Positions 55,081 through 63,886 are shown, numbered from the stretch's first letter. The stretch is DNA of 64,000 nt from Micromonospora musae (GCF_003626635.1 NZ_RAZT01000003.1:186001-250000), one strand, 5' to 3'. Numbers and translations: made by a program. The notes: generated by a model not told the origin, from the letters alone.

Positions 55081-55200
55081 GACATCCTCTCCGCCCTAAA
55101 GGACGGAGATTCCCGCAACGCTGCGCGTGGAACACGCGGCGTCCGGGTGGGTTCCCGCTTCGTTGCGCGCCGCCGGGATGAGTCCCGGTCTTACGTGCGC
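55081..55200 (-). ncRNA. Predicted reRNA/omegaRNA scaffold of TnpB
   Basis: In IS605 elements the right end, overlapping the 3' end of tnpB, encodes the guide RNA that TnpB uses. Here the minus-strand transcript would end in the hairpin ctccgtcctttagggcggag followed by gaggatgtcaag, with the guide starting in the flank below 55080. The hairpin is seen; the RNA is inferred from the family. Confidence 0.5.
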
Positions 55201-56328
55201 TCCACGGGCGTTGAGGTCCGCCTGTCCAGCGGCCCTGACATTGATGGCCGCGTTCACGTCCCGGTCGTGGGCTGCTCCGCAAGGGCAGTCCCACGCTCGG
55301 ACGTTGAGGGCCATCTTCTCGTTGATCCGGCCACACACCGAGCACATGCGGGTGGACGGGAAGAGCGGGTCCACCCGGCCGAAGGCGCGCCCGTACCGGG
55401 CGGCCTTGTACTCCAGCATGCCGGTGAAACTGGTCCACCCCGCATCGTGCACAGACTTGGCGAGCCGGGTCCGGCCGAGACCGACGACGCACAGGTCCTC
55501 GACATAGATCGCTTGGTTCTCGCGGATCAATGTCGTGGACAGCTTGTGCTGCCAGTCCCGCCGGGTGTCGGCCACCCGGGCGTGCGCCCGCGCGACCTTG
55601 ACCACGGCCTTCTTACGGTTTTGACTCCCGCGCTGCTTGCGGGACAAGTCCTGTTGCAGCCGCTTGAGCTTGCGGGCCGCGCGGCGCAGGAACTTCGGTG
55701 CCGCGACCTTCGTGCCGTCCGACATGACCGCGAAGTGCGTCAAACCCAGGTCGATGCCCACCTCGAAGGCGACCGGCGGCAACGACTCGTCCTCCGTAGT
55801 CTGCACGACGAACGAAGCGAAGTACCGGCCTGCCGCATCCCGGATGATCGCCACACTCGACGGGTCCGACGGCAGAGTCCGGGACCAGCGCACCTGCAGG
55901 TCGCCGATCTTCGGCAACCTGAGCCGGCCGTTGTCTAGCACGCGGAACCGGCTGTTCTTGGTGAACCGGATGGCCTGCCGGTTGTCCTTACGCGACCGGA
56001 ACCGGGGCGGGGCCACCTTGCGGCCCTTGCGCTTGCCCGTGATCGAGGCGAAGAAGTTACGGTACGCGGTGTTCAGGTCCGCGAGGGCCTGCTGCAACAC
56101 CACGCTGGACACCTCGCCCAGCCACGCCCTCTCCGGCGTGCCCTTGGCCTGCGTGATGATCCGCTTCGACAGCTCGGCGTCCGAGACGTACGGCAAGCCC
56201 TGCTCGCGGGCCTCCTGCCGCAGGCGCAGCCCATCGTTGAACACCACCCGCGCGCACCCGAACGCCTTGGCCAGCTCGATCTGCTGGCCGGGCGTCGGGT
56301 AGACGCGGAACTGGTACCGGAGCTGCAC
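55096..56328 (-). CDS. tnpB: RNA-guided nuclease TnpB (IS605 family)
   Basis: About 410 residues. The N-terminal wedge starts LRYQFRVYPTPGQQ. The RuvC triad is intact: Asp193 (VGIDLGLTHFAV), Glu277 (IYVEDL) and Asp357 (HDRDVNAAINV), with the zinc site CSVCG...CPCG between. It should be an active reRNA-guided nuclease that cuts the empty donor site and aids element retention. GTG at 56328 is used; GTG at 56337 or ATG at 56364 are in frame. The open frame runs into the right-end hairpin region. Confidence 0.92.
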   Translation of the reverse strand: MQLRYQFRVYPTPGQQIELAKAFGCARVVFNDGLRLRQEAREQGLPYVSDAELSKRIITQAKGTPERAWLGEVSSVVLQQALADLNTAYRNFFASITGKRKGRKVAPPRFRSRKDNRQAIRFTKNSRFRVLDNGRLRLPKIGDLQVRWSRTLPSDPSSVAIIRDAAGRYFASFVVQTTEDESLPPVAFEVGIDLGLTHFAVMSDGTKVAAPKFLRRAARKLKRLQQDLSRKQRGSQNRKKAVVKVARAHARVADTRRDWQHKLSTTLIRENQAIYVEDLCVVGLGRTRLAKSVHDAGWTSFTGMLEYKAARYGRAFGRVDPLFPSTRMCSVCGRINEKMALNVRAWDCPCGAAHDRDVNAAINVRAAGQADLNARGAHVRPGLIPAARNEAGTHPDAACSTRSVAGISVL

Positions 56329-56353
56329 AAGAAGCACAGTATCATGTTGGTCT

Positions 56354-56770
56354 ATGCCTGACATCGACGATATCCGTACCGGTAGACACTGTGTTTTCGC
56401 GATGCACGTTCACTTGGTTTTCGTCACGAAGTTCCGGCACAAAGTGTTCGCCGACTGGCACCTGTCCCGCATGGAAGCGATCATGCTAGACGTGTGCCGA
56501 GACTTCGAAGCCGAACTGGTCGAGTTCAACGGCGCAAACAACCACGTCCACCTGCTCGTCAACTACCCGCCCAAGGTCGCCGTGGCCCGGCTGGTCAACA
56601 GCCTCAAAGGCGTCTCCTCACGCCGGCTGCGACAGGAGTTCCCCGACCTGGCGCGGCACTACTACCGGGCAAACAAGCTCTGGTCGGGTTCGTACTTTGC
56701 GGGCTCCGTCGACGGGGCGCCGTTGAGCGTCGTGAAGCAGTACATCGAGCAGCAGAACCGTCCCGGTTAA
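56354..56770 (+). CDS. tnpA: IS200/IS605 transposase TnpA (Y1 HUH)
   Basis: 138-residue single-strand transposase. The HUH metal motif is His64-Val-His66 in NNHVHLLVNYPP and the nucleophile is Tyr130 in VVKQYIEQQ. FVTKFRHKVF and NSLKGVSSRRLRQEFP are family segments. It is divergent from tnpB with overlapping upstream regions, as in IS608. The length is slightly short but all catalytic parts are present. Confidence 0.94.
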   Translation: MPDIDDIRTGRHCVFAMHVHLVFVTKFRHKVFADWHLSRMEAIMLDVCRDFEAELVEFNGANNHVHLLVNYPPKVAVARLVNSLKGVSSRRLRQEFPDLARHYYRANKLWSGSYFAGSVDGAPLSVVKQYIEQQNRPG

Positions 56771-57020
56771 GGCACTGCTCCGGCCTTGGCGGCCCTCCCA
56801 GCGCGGGCCTTCACCCCCGGCCTGAAGGCCGGAGCACTGGCCCGCATTCCGGTAGCAGAGTGGGCCGGGTGAGGCCAGCGCCAAGCCGACGCCGAGGCGG
56901 CCGTGCCGGCCGCGGGCCGACGGGTTGCCCCGCGAAGGGGCGCGCCCGACGTTGGCCGCGTCGGCGGCCGGGGTGGGGGTTAGATTGGCCGACGATGGTG
57001 GAACACGACAGGGGGAACTC

Positions 57021-57893
57021 ATGGCAAGCAACGCCGAGGCCCGGCCCGCGAAGGCCGCCGGCACGTACCGGATCGGCGGCGACCTCGAGGTGGACCGGCT
57101 CGGCTACGGGGCGATGCAGCTCACCGGCCCGGGCGTCTGGGGCGACCCGAAGGACCCGCAGGAGGCGGTCCGGGTGCTGCGCCGGGCTGTCGAACTCGGC
57201 GTGACGTTCATCGACACCGCCGACTCGTACGGGCCGTTCGTCTCGGAGCTGCTGATCCGCGAGGCGCTGCACCCGTACGCCGACGATCTGGTCATCGCGA
57301 CCAAGGCGGGCTTCACCCGGGCCGGGCCGGGCGACTGGCGTCCGCTGGGGCGTCCGGAGTACCTGCGCCAGCAGTGCGAGCTGAGCCTGCGCCACCTCGG
57401 CCTGGACTGCATCCCGCTCTACCAGCTGCACCGGATCGACCCGACGGTGCCGCTCGCCGACCAGCTCGGCGAGCTGGCCCTGCTCAAGCAGGAGGGGAAG
57501 ATCCGGCACATCGGTCTCTCCGAGGTGACGGTCGAGCAGGTCGAGGCGGCCCGGCAGATCACCCCGATCGTGTCGGTGCAGAACCTCTACAACCTGGCCG
57601 ATCGCCACTTCGAGGACGTGCTGGAGTACTGCGAACGCAACGACCTCGCGTTCATCCCCTGGTTCCCGATCGCGACCGGCAACCTGGCCCGCCCCGGCGG
57701 GCCGCTGGACGCCATCGCCGCCGAGCACAGCGCGACGCCCGCGCAGCTCGCGCTCGCCTGGCTGCTGCGCCGCTCGCCGGTGATGCTGCCGATCCCGGGT
57801 ACGTCCTCCGTCGCGCACCTGGTGGAGAACGTCGCCGCGGCCGAGGTGAAGCTCACCGACGCCGAGTTCGAGGCGCTGGCCAAGGCCACCTGA
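57021..57893 (+). CDS. Aldo/keto reductase
   Basis: 290-residue NADPH-dependent oxidoreductase with a TIM barrel. The catalytic tetrad is visible: Asp in FIDTADSYG, Tyr in the same segment, Lys in VIATKAGF and His in [27 protein letters not shown] and [14 protein letters not shown] are cofactor segments. ATG at 57021 has gggggaactc upstream. It lies between the IS605 element and a strong terminator and does not obviously belong to the flanking genes. The substrate is unknown. Confidence 0.92.
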   Translation: MASNAEARPAKAAGTYRIGGDLEVDRLGYGAMQLTGPGVWGDPKDPQEAVRVLRRAVELGVTFIDTADSYGPFVSELLIREALHPYADDLVIATKAGFTRAGPGDWRPLGRPEYLRQQCELSLRHLGLDCIPLYQLHRIDPTVPLADQLGELALLKQEGKIRHIGLSEVTVEQVEAARQITPIVSVQNLYNLADRHFEDVLEYCERNDLAFIPWFPIATGNLARPGGPLDAIAAEHSATPAQLALAWLLRRSPVMLPIPGTSSVAHLVENVAAAEVKLTDAEFEALAKAT

Positions 57894-57921
57894 CCGGACG
57901 GTCACGAGAACTCCAGCCGGT

Positions 57922-57970
57922 CGGCCCGTCCGACGCACGCCCCGCGACAGCGTGGGCATCGGACGGGCCG
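57922..57970. terminator. Bidirectional terminator hairpin
   Basis: cggcccgtccgacgcacgc pairs with the downstream gcgtgggcatcggacgggccg over about 17 bp with small bulges, between the convergent aldo/keto reductase and EACC1-like genes. Confidence 0.85.
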
Positions 57971-57991
57971 GACCGGCGGCCGGCGGGTGGG

Positions 57992-58399
57992 TCAGCCGGC
58001 GGTCTCCGTACCGGTCTGCTCCGCGCGGGCGATCCGTAGCGCCTCGGTCGCCTGCGCGAGCAGCCGGGCCGAGTCGGTGCGGCCGTTGACCTGAAGCTCC
58101 ACCTCGGTCTCCCCGGTCTGGATCCGGATGCTCGCCTCGGTGCGCTGCTGGTCGACCCAGGACTGGAGCAGGTTGAACAGCCCCGGCAGGAGCGCCTGCG
58201 CCACCACGGCGATGATCACCGCGTCGCTGAAGCCGGCCCGCCCGCCGCCTGCTCCGCCGGCGCTGCGTACCACCGGCCGGTACTCCGGTCGGCGGTGGAT
58301 CCAGTCCAGCAGCGTCACCGGGGGCGCCTGCCGTTGACGCGGCGTGATGGTCAGCCGGAACGGTTGGCACGCCACGGGGTCGGGGTTCGTCTCGGTCAC
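57992..58399 (-). CDS. EACC1-like effector-associated constant component
   Basis: 135 residues. The layout is that of EACC1 (effector-associated constant component 1): an N-terminal strand and helix (FRLTITP..., VTLLDWIHRRPEYR), a glycine/alanine-rich linker (about 46-56), one amphipathic or membrane segment (FSDAVIIAVVAQALLPGLF, 57-75), then strands TEASIRIQTGETEVELQV and a closing helix DSARLLAQATEALR. EACC1 proteins were defined as fixed partners of peptidase effectors in predicted actinobacterial conflict systems. Identification is by pattern, not search. GTG at 58399 has gaggag seven bases upstream. It starts 14 bp after the M48 stop, so the two form one operon. Confidence 0.55.
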   Translation of the reverse strand: MTETNPDPVACQPFRLTITPRQRQAPPVTLLDWIHRRPEYRPVVRSAGGAGGGRAGFSDAVIIAVVAQALLPGLFNLLQSWVDQQRTEASIRIQTGETEVELQVNGRTDSARLLAQATEALRIARAEQTGTETAG

Positions 58400-58413
58400 C
58401 TGCGGCTCCTCTC

Positions 58414-60585
58414 TCAGTCGTCGCCGTTGCCGGGCTGGAACGTGAGGGTGTCGCCCGATGCGGTCAGCAGACCGACGACGGCGACCTGATCCTCGTCGTC
58501 GAAGGGGCTCGGCCCGCCGAAGTACGTCTCGGTTCCGGTGGCCCGAACGCGCCCCTGACCTTCGGCCGGGGTGCTGACCCGGGCGGTGTCCGGGCCGAGC
58601 AGATTCACCACGACCTCCGGGTACTCGAGGATCTCCCAGCTGATCTTCTGCACGGTGCCCCCGGAGTGGTCGAACGGGCAGCCCGTCGGCGCGGCCACGG
58701 TCTGCTTCGCGCACTCGTCCAGGTAGGCGCGTACCCGCTCCTGCGCGGTGGCGGTGACCTCCGGGCGCAGCACCGGGGCCAGGGCGAAGGCCGCGCCGGT
58801 GGTCTGCCCCGGAACCAGCACGATCTTCTCGGTCGGCACCTCGCTGAGCGCGCTGCCCGGTGCGCTCGCGGTGTGGACGCCGGGCAGGAGCGAGATCGGC
58901 GGGGAGTCCTCGCTGGGCGACGGGATCGGCACGCCGTTCACCGTCAGCCCGTCGCGCCCGGGTGGTAGGCCGACCGTGGCGAGGCCGTCCTGGAGCCGCC
59001 AGCCGTGGAACAACCCGGCGGTGGCGGACTCGGCGCGGTGCAGCCGCAACTCGGCCTGCTGCTCCGTGCCGGCCAACCGGAAGGAGATGGTGGCCGTGGC
59101 CGTCTCTTCCTCGCGCTCGATCGCGGTGATCTCGACGTCGGTCGGCGGCTCGTAGCCGTCGCCCCGGATCAGGTCGGCGAGGAGTTCCCGGTCGGCGGTC
59201 GGCACCGCCCCGGGGTCCAGCAGGTCGAGCGCGGCGTCGGCGTCCCGATCGGCCAGCGCGTCGAAGTATCCGTCGACGGCCGACTGCGGCCGGAAGAAGG
59301 CCCACTGCACGACGCCGAGCCCGGCGGTGCCGACGACGAGGGCCGCCACGACCAGTCCGGCCACCAGCCAGGAGCGCGGGGTGCCGAAATCACCGGGACG
59401 GCCGAAGAGCGTCTCCGTGGTGAGCGGGACCGGCGCCACGGCAGGCTGCTCCGTCGTACGGTCGAGCCGGTCGAGCCGCAGCTCGTGCGGCGGGTGGGTG
59501 GCGCAGACCGCCTCGTCCCAACCGCTGCGTCCGCCCTCGAAGGATCTACGCCGTTCCAGGACGCTGCGCAACCCCTCGACATGACCGGTGAAGACCGCCC
59601 CCAGATCCGCCCGGTACTCCGCCGCCCGCACGTCCTGGGCGTGCAGCGGCAGCACCACGTACCGCATGGTCAGCAGGATCGGCCAGAAGATCAGGAAGAC
59701 CACGAACTTGGTGCCGGTGTGCGGGAACGTCCGCATCAGCCAGGTCGGCAACGCGTGCGCCAGGGTGAGCGGAAGCGCGACACCCCGCACGAACGCGCTG
59801 GTGACCTCGTCGCCGGTACGCCAGTGCACCAGTTCGTGGCTGAACAGCGCGGCGATCTCCTCGTCCGGCTCGTCGAGCACGCTGGAGGTGATCACGATGT
59901 GCCGGGTGTACGTCCGGGCGTTGGTGAGCACCGCGCCGTCCTCGATGAGCAGCCGCGGCACGGTGGGCAGGCCGAGTCGCCGGGCACAGTCCTCGAGGAT
60001 GGGCAGCAGCCGGGCCTGCTCCCGTCGGCTGAGCTCACGGGCCCCGGAGACCACCATCAGCCGCGGCTCCAGCAGTACCCGGTAGATCGTGTAGAGCAGC
60101 CCGATCAGCGCGGCGGCGACCGTGGTGCCGAGCAGACCAGCGAGCAGGGCGAACGGCTCGTCGAGAACCTCCCGCCAGGGCAGCAGCACGACGATCAGGA
60201 AGCCGCCGACCGCGCCGAGCGCGAAGCCGACGAAGCCGCCGAGCACTCCGCCCGAGCGGCTGAGAACGGCGTCGAGCAGGTCACCTACGAGCGGGGTGTC
60301 CCGGATCGCGGCGGGCAGCTGGTCCTCGGTGCCGAGGGCGCCGGCGAAGACGCTGACGAACGCGCCGAGCACGCCGCCCCAGACCGCGGCGAACAGGGCC
60401 ACCGGCAGGTAGAACCAGGTGGCGACGAAGGCGCCCAGCACGCCGCGCCAGTCGCGCAGGATTCCGGCCCGCAGCCAGACCAGTGCGTTCGGGTAGCCGG
60501 GTGGACGGTTGGTGATACGCCCGGGGGCCGGGCTCGGATCCGGCGGCGGTTCGGCGGCGCGCACCGCCGCGGGTGGTTCGGTCAT
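58414..60585 (-). CDS. Membrane M48-family metallopeptidase with extracytoplasmic C-terminal domain
   Basis: 723 residues. Membrane helices at about 48-82, 115-135 and 145-172 flank a cytoplasmic M48 domain with zinc motif HELVH (250-254) and third ligand Glu323 in AAEYRAD. A further helix pair lies near 295-315 and another at about 405-428. The remaining 290 residues are outside: an NTF2-like segment (SAVDGYFDALADRDADAALDLL, about 435-540) and two uncharacterised parts. The core is HtpX/STE24-like, but the long extracytoplasmic tail is not usual for HtpX. ATG at 60585 follows gaggag. It heads an operon with the EACC1-like gene, so it may be the effector peptidase of that unit. Confidence 0.85.
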   Translation of the reverse strand: MTEPPAAVRAAEPPPDPSPAPGRITNRPPGYPNALVWLRAGILRDWRGVLGAFVATWFYLPVALFAAVWGGVLGAFVSVFAGALGTEDQLPAAIRDTPLVGDLLDAVLSRSGGVLGGFVGFALGAVGGFLIVVLLPWREVLDEPFALLAGLLGTTVAAALIGLLYTIYRVLLEPRLMVVSGARELSRREQARLLPILEDCARRLGLPTVPRLLIEDGAVLTNARTYTRHIVITSSVLDEPDEEIAALFSHELVHWRTGDEVTSAFVRGVALPLTLAHALPTWLMRTFPHTGTKFVVFLIFWPILLTMRYVVLPLHAQDVRAAEYRADLGAVFTGHVEGLRSVLERRRSFEGGRSGWDEAVCATHPPHELRLDRLDRTTEQPAVAPVPLTTETLFGRPGDFGTPRSWLVAGLVVAALVVGTAGLGVVQWAFFRPQSAVDGYFDALADRDADAALDLLDPGAVPTADRELLADLIRGDGYEPPTDVEITAIEREEETATATISFRLAGTEQQAELRLHRAESATAGLFHGWRLQDGLATVGLPPGRDGLTVNGVPIPSPSEDSPPISLLPGVHTASAPGSALSEVPTEKIVLVPGQTTGAAFALAPVLRPEVTATAQERVRAYLDECAKQTVAAPTGCPFDHSGGTVQKISWEILEYPEVVVNLLGPDTARVSTPAEGQGRVRATGTETYFGGPSPFDDEDQVAVVGLLTASGDTLTFQPGNGDD

Positions 60586-60733
60586 GTCGTAACTCCTCAG
60601 CGCACCCACAGAATCGACAGTGGACAGACCGAGCAGACTATCGAGATGAGCCGATGGTTTCAGACCCGTCGGGCGCTCCGGTCGGCCAGCCGACACGAGA
60701 AGGGAGCAGGCTTCCGCACCCGACGGGGTCGCG

Positions 60734-61315
60734 TCAGGCGAAGGCGGGCGGGTAGCGCAGCCCGTCCAGGGCGATGGCCAGCACCCGATCACGCTGGCCC
60801 GGCTCCGGGAACTGGAACGCGACGATGCCGCTGATCAACCGCACCACGTCGTCGAAGCTGGTGTCGGGGCGCACCGCTCCGGCCTGCTGGGCGCGGCTCA
60901 GCAGGGGCTCACCGGCGGCGTAGATCTCGGTGCGGCACCGGCGGAAGACCTCGGAGTCGTACGCCAGCTCCTCGCGGAGCGCCCGCTTGGTGGCCGCGTA
61001 CGCGACGAACCGGTTCAGCCAGGCGACGAGCGCGTCCCAGGGCGACAGGTGCGCCACGTCCGCCACCGAGCGGCTGAGCGCCTGCACCTCGTCGACGTAG
61101 ACCGCCTCGAAGAGTTCCCGGCGGCTCGGGAAGTTCCGGTAGAGGGTGCCGATGCCGACCCCGGCCCGCCGGGCGACCTCCTCCAGCGACGCGTTGACGC
61201 CGCTCTCGCCGAAGACCTCCCGGGCGGCGCTGAGCAGGGCGTCGTAGTTCCGCTGGGCGTCGGCCCGCCTGGGCCGTCGCGCGAGGTATTCCCCCAGCTC
61301 ATGGGTGCTGGCCAT
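60734..61315 (-). CDS. TetR-family transcriptional regulator
   Basis: 193 residues. HTH region: RNYDALLSAAREVFGESG, ASLEEVARRAGVGIGTLYRNFPSRRELFEAVYVDEV. The C-terminal domain (LREELAYDSEVFRRCRTEI, FDDVVRLISGI) is typical of TetR regulators beside MFS exporters. ATG at 61315 is used. It is divergent from the MFS gene, and three operator-like palindromes lie directly upstream. Confidence 0.93.
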   Translation of the reverse strand: MASTHELGEYLARRPRRADAQRNYDALLSAAREVFGESGVNASLEEVARRAGVGIGTLYRNFPSRRELFEAVYVDEVQALSRSVADVAHLSPWDALVAWLNRFVAYAATKRALREELAYDSEVFRRCRTEIYAAGEPLLSRAQQAGAVRPDTSFDDVVRLISGIVAFQFPEPGQRDRVLAIALDGLRYPPAFA

Positions 61316-61345
61316 GGCGGACGTCACACCTCCTCGGTTGCTACC

Positions 61346-61408
61346 GGAGGCATCCCTCCAGTAAGTTTGCGGAGGCACCCCTCCGGAACTGTCCGGAGCC
61401 GTGCCTCC
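61346..61408. promoter_or_regulatory. Three evenly spaced palindromic operators
   Basis: ggaggcatccctcc (61346-61359), ggaggcacccctcc (61371-61384) and ggagccgtgcctcc (61395-61408) share GGAG...CCTCC arms with 25- and 24-base spacing. They fill the divergent tetR/MFS region. The repeated spacing of just over two helical turns suggests cooperative TetR dimers on one face of DNA. Confidence 0.7.
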
Positions 61409-61530
61409 GGATAGCTTACCCGGATCCTCCGGCCGGTCCCACCGATGGCCCACCGCACGCAGGAGCGGCCGGGCGGCTGACCGCCGCCACCGCATCCTCT
61501 TCCCTCCGTACCGATTTGGGAGTTCACTCC

Positions 61531-62985
61531 GTGACCGAGACCACCCGACGCGGCTCGCGTCGGCTGACCTTCCTCGTCCTCGCGGCCGGCGCCGGCTTCT
61601 TCGCGATGCTCCAGTCGCTGATCACCCCGGTGCTGCCCGTCATCCAGCACGACCTGCACACCTCCCAGAACACCGTGACCTGGGTGCTCACCGCCTACCT
61701 GCTCTCCGCGTCGATCTTCACGCCGATCCTCGGCCGGGTCGGCGACATGATCGGCAAGGGACGGATGCTGGTCGTCGCCCTCGTCGCGCTCGCGGTGGGC
61801 TGCCTGCTGGCCGCCATCGCGCCGAGCATCGGCGTGCTGATCATCGCCCGCGTCGTCCAGGGCATCGGCGGCGCGGTCTTCCCGCTCTCGTTCGGCATCA
61901 TCCGCGACGAGTTCCCCGCTGCGCGGGTGAGCTCCTCGGTCGCCACCATCTCGGCGATCATCGCGGCCGGTGGCGGCCTCGGCGTCGTGCTGGCCGGTCC
62001 GATCGTCTCCGTACTCGGCTACCGGTGGCTGTTCTGGATCCCGATGGTCGTCGTGGGCCTCACCGCGCTCGCGGCGTACCGGTTCGTGCCGGAGTCGCCG
62101 GTCCGCTCGCCCGGCCGGATCAACGTCTGGGCCACCCTGCTGCTCTCCGGCTGGCTGGTGGCGCTACTGCTGCCCGTCAGCAAGGGCGCGACCTGGGGCT
62201 GGACCTCGGGCCGGGTGCTCGGCCTGCTGGCGCTCGCCGTCGTGCTGCTGATCGGCTGGCTGGTCGCCGAGGTGCGCTCCGCGAACCCGCTGATCGACAT
62301 GCGGATGATGCGCCTGCCCGGGGTGTGGACGACCAACCTGGTCGCCCTGCTCTACGGCGGGTCGATGTTCGCGATCTACGCCTTCGTGCCGCAGTTCGTG
62401 CAGACCCCGTCCAGCGCCGGCTACGGCTTCGGCGCGAGCGTCACCCAGGCCGGGCTGCTGATGCTGCCGATGCTGGTCGGCATGTTCGTCGCCGGCATCG
62501 TCGCCGGTCGACTGCAGGCCCGGTTCAGCGCCAAGGCGCAGCTGGCCACCGGCGCGGTGTTCAACGTGGCCGCCTCGGCCATGCTGGCCCTCGCCCACGA
62601 CACCCGCCTGGAGATCGGCGTGGCCGGCGCCCTCGTCGGCATCGGCATCGGGCTCGCGTTCGCGTCCATGGCCAACCTGATCGTGGCCAACGTGGCGCCC
62701 AGCCAGACCGGCGTGGCCACCGGGATGAACGCGAACATCCGCACCATCGGCGGCGCGATCGGCGCGGCCGTGGTGAGCAGCGTGATCACCGCCAACCCGC
62801 AGGCGAGCGGCCTGCCCCGGGAAGCCGGCTTCACCACCGGCTTCGTGCTGCTGACCGCGATCGCCCTGGCCGCCGCGGTGGCCGCGCTGATCGTCCCCTC
62901 GGGCCGCCGCGCCACGGGCCGTCGCACGCCCGTCCCGGCCCCCGGAACCGAGCTGAGCGAGGGGCTCGCGACCGCCGGTCGCTGA
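61531..62985 (+). CDS. MFS drug-efflux transporter, DHA2 family
   Basis: 484 residues with 14 membrane segments. Motif A is GRVGDMIGKGRML after helix 2, motif B RVVQGIGGAVFPLSFG, and motif C IAAGGGLGVVLAGPI, which mark the DHA2 drug:H+ antiporters. GTG at 61531 is chosen because gggag lies eight bases upstream; TTG at 61516 is in frame. It is divergent from its likely TetR repressor. The substrate is unknown. Confidence 0.93.
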   Translation: MTETTRRGSRRLTFLVLAAGAGFFAMLQSLITPVLPVIQHDLHTSQNTVTWVLTAYLLSASIFTPILGRVGDMIGKGRMLVVALVALAVGCLLAAIAPSIGVLIIARVVQGIGGAVFPLSFGIIRDEFPAARVSSSVATISAIIAAGGGLGVVLAGPIVSVLGYRWLFWIPMVVVGLTALAAYRFVPESPVRSPGRINVWATLLLSGWLVALLLPVSKGATWGWTSGRVLGLLALAVVLLIGWLVAEVRSANPLIDMRMMRLPGVWTTNLVALLYGGSMFAIYAFVPQFVQTPSSAGYGFGASVTQAGLLMLPMLVGMFVAGIVAGRLQARFSAKAQLATGAVFNVAASAMLALAHDTRLEIGVAGALVGIGIGLAFASMANLIVANVAPSQTGVATGMNANIRTIGGAIGAAVVSSVITANPQASGLPREAGFTTGFVLLTAIALAAAVAALIVPSGRRATGRRTPVPAPGTELSEGLATAGR

Positions 62986-63002
62986 CTCGTCGCGTCATCG
63001 TG

Positions 63003-63053
63003 CCCCCGGGAACACCGGTCGCCTCACCACGAGGTCACCGGCGTTCCCGGGGG
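63003..63053. terminator. Bidirectional terminator hairpin
   Basis: cccccgggaacaccggt pairs with accggcgttcccggggg at 16 of 17 positions; the loop holds a nested cctc/gagg stem. It lies between the convergent MFS and 63092-63883 genes. Confidence 0.9.
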
Positions 63054-63091
63054 TCGTCGCGTCACCCCCCGCCGCCACTCCGCCGGCCGCT

Positions 63092-63883
63092 TCACCGCAC
63101 GATCCGCAGCAGCAGCAGGTAACCGCAGTAGGCCAACGGGACCAACAGGAAGCAGACCGCCACGCCCAGCACCGGGTGGCGCGCGACACCGGTCTCCTCC
63201 ATCGGCGCCCGCCCCCACCTGCCCAGCACCAGCCATCCGGAGATCAGTGATCCGGCGGGCAGCCCGGCGCACATCCAGGCGTAGAGCGGGCCGGCACCGA
63301 GCGCGCCGAGACCGGAGGCGAGCACCATCGCGAACATCAGCACCACGCCCGCCCCGGCCGAGGCCAGGTAGACCACCGCCGCCCGGGCCACGGGCGACCA
63401 GGCCGGCAGCAGCATCGGCCGCCTTGCCAGCAGCTCCGCCTGTTGCCCGTGGCGGTCCGCCTCGTCGGCGTAGCGCCGGGCCAGCTCCAGCTCGACCACG
63501 GCGTCGCGCTGCGACACCGCGGGCGCGCTCGCCGACGCCGCACCGTCGCACGCCTCGACCACGGGCCGAGCCGGCGCGGCGGTCGCGCCGGCGGTCGGCC
63601 CCGGGTCCGGGTCCGGGGCGACAACGGCCGGCGGGTCGCCGACCGGAGTCGAGGGCCCCGCCGGGGCGGTGCCGGGCTCGGCCGCCGGGGCGGCCGCAGG
63701 CGGCTCCCCGATCGCCCGGCCGAGCAGGTCGAGACGCCTGCCCTGCGCGGTCAACCGCCCGTCGAGGAAGTCGGCAGCGGCGTGCAGGTCACGGCGGCGC
63801 TCGGCGGCGGCGACGCTCTGCGCACCGGCCCCGCGCCGCTCGGCGAGTAGGCGGGCCAGCTCCGCGTACTCCTCGAAGGTCAC
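63092..63883 (-). CDS. Hypothetical membrane protein with helical N-terminus
   Basis: 263 residues. Residues 1-60 are charged helix (EEYAELARLLAERRG, AERRRDLHAAADFLDGRL), residues 60-125 a proline/alanine-rich linker, then a helical stretch (AVVELELARRYADEADRHGQQ) and four membrane segments (about 160-185, 190-212, 225-235, 240-260). No domain is recognised. GTG at 63883 lies three bases after the stop of the upstream gene, so the two are co-transcribed. Confidence 0.7.
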   Translation of the reverse strand: MTFEEYAELARLLAERRGAGAQSVAAAERRRDLHAAADFLDGRLTAQGRRLDLLGRAIGEPPAAAPAAEPGTAPAGPSTPVGDPPAVVAPDPDPGPTAGATAAPARPVVEACDGAASASAPAVSQRDAVVELELARRYADEADRHGQQAELLARRPMLLPAWSPVARAAVVYLASAGAGVVLMFAMVLASGLGALGAGPLYAWMCAGLPAGSLISGWLVLGRWGRAPMEETGVARHPVLGVAVCFLLVPLAYCGYLLLLRIVR

Positions 63884-63886
63884 CGC

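Larger units (their letters stand above)
55080..56845. mobile_element. IS200/IS605-family insertion sequence, complete
   Basis: About 1.77 kb with divergent tnpA (plus) and tnpB (minus) and subterminal hairpins rather than inverted repeats. Right end next to the tnpB 3' side: hairpin tctccg...cggaga at 55088-55109. Left end next to the tnpA 3' side: hairpin ccggcctgaaggccgg at 56817-56832 with further outer pairing from 56775. Both transposition genes are full length. Exact ends are inferred from the hairpins. Confidence 0.85.
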
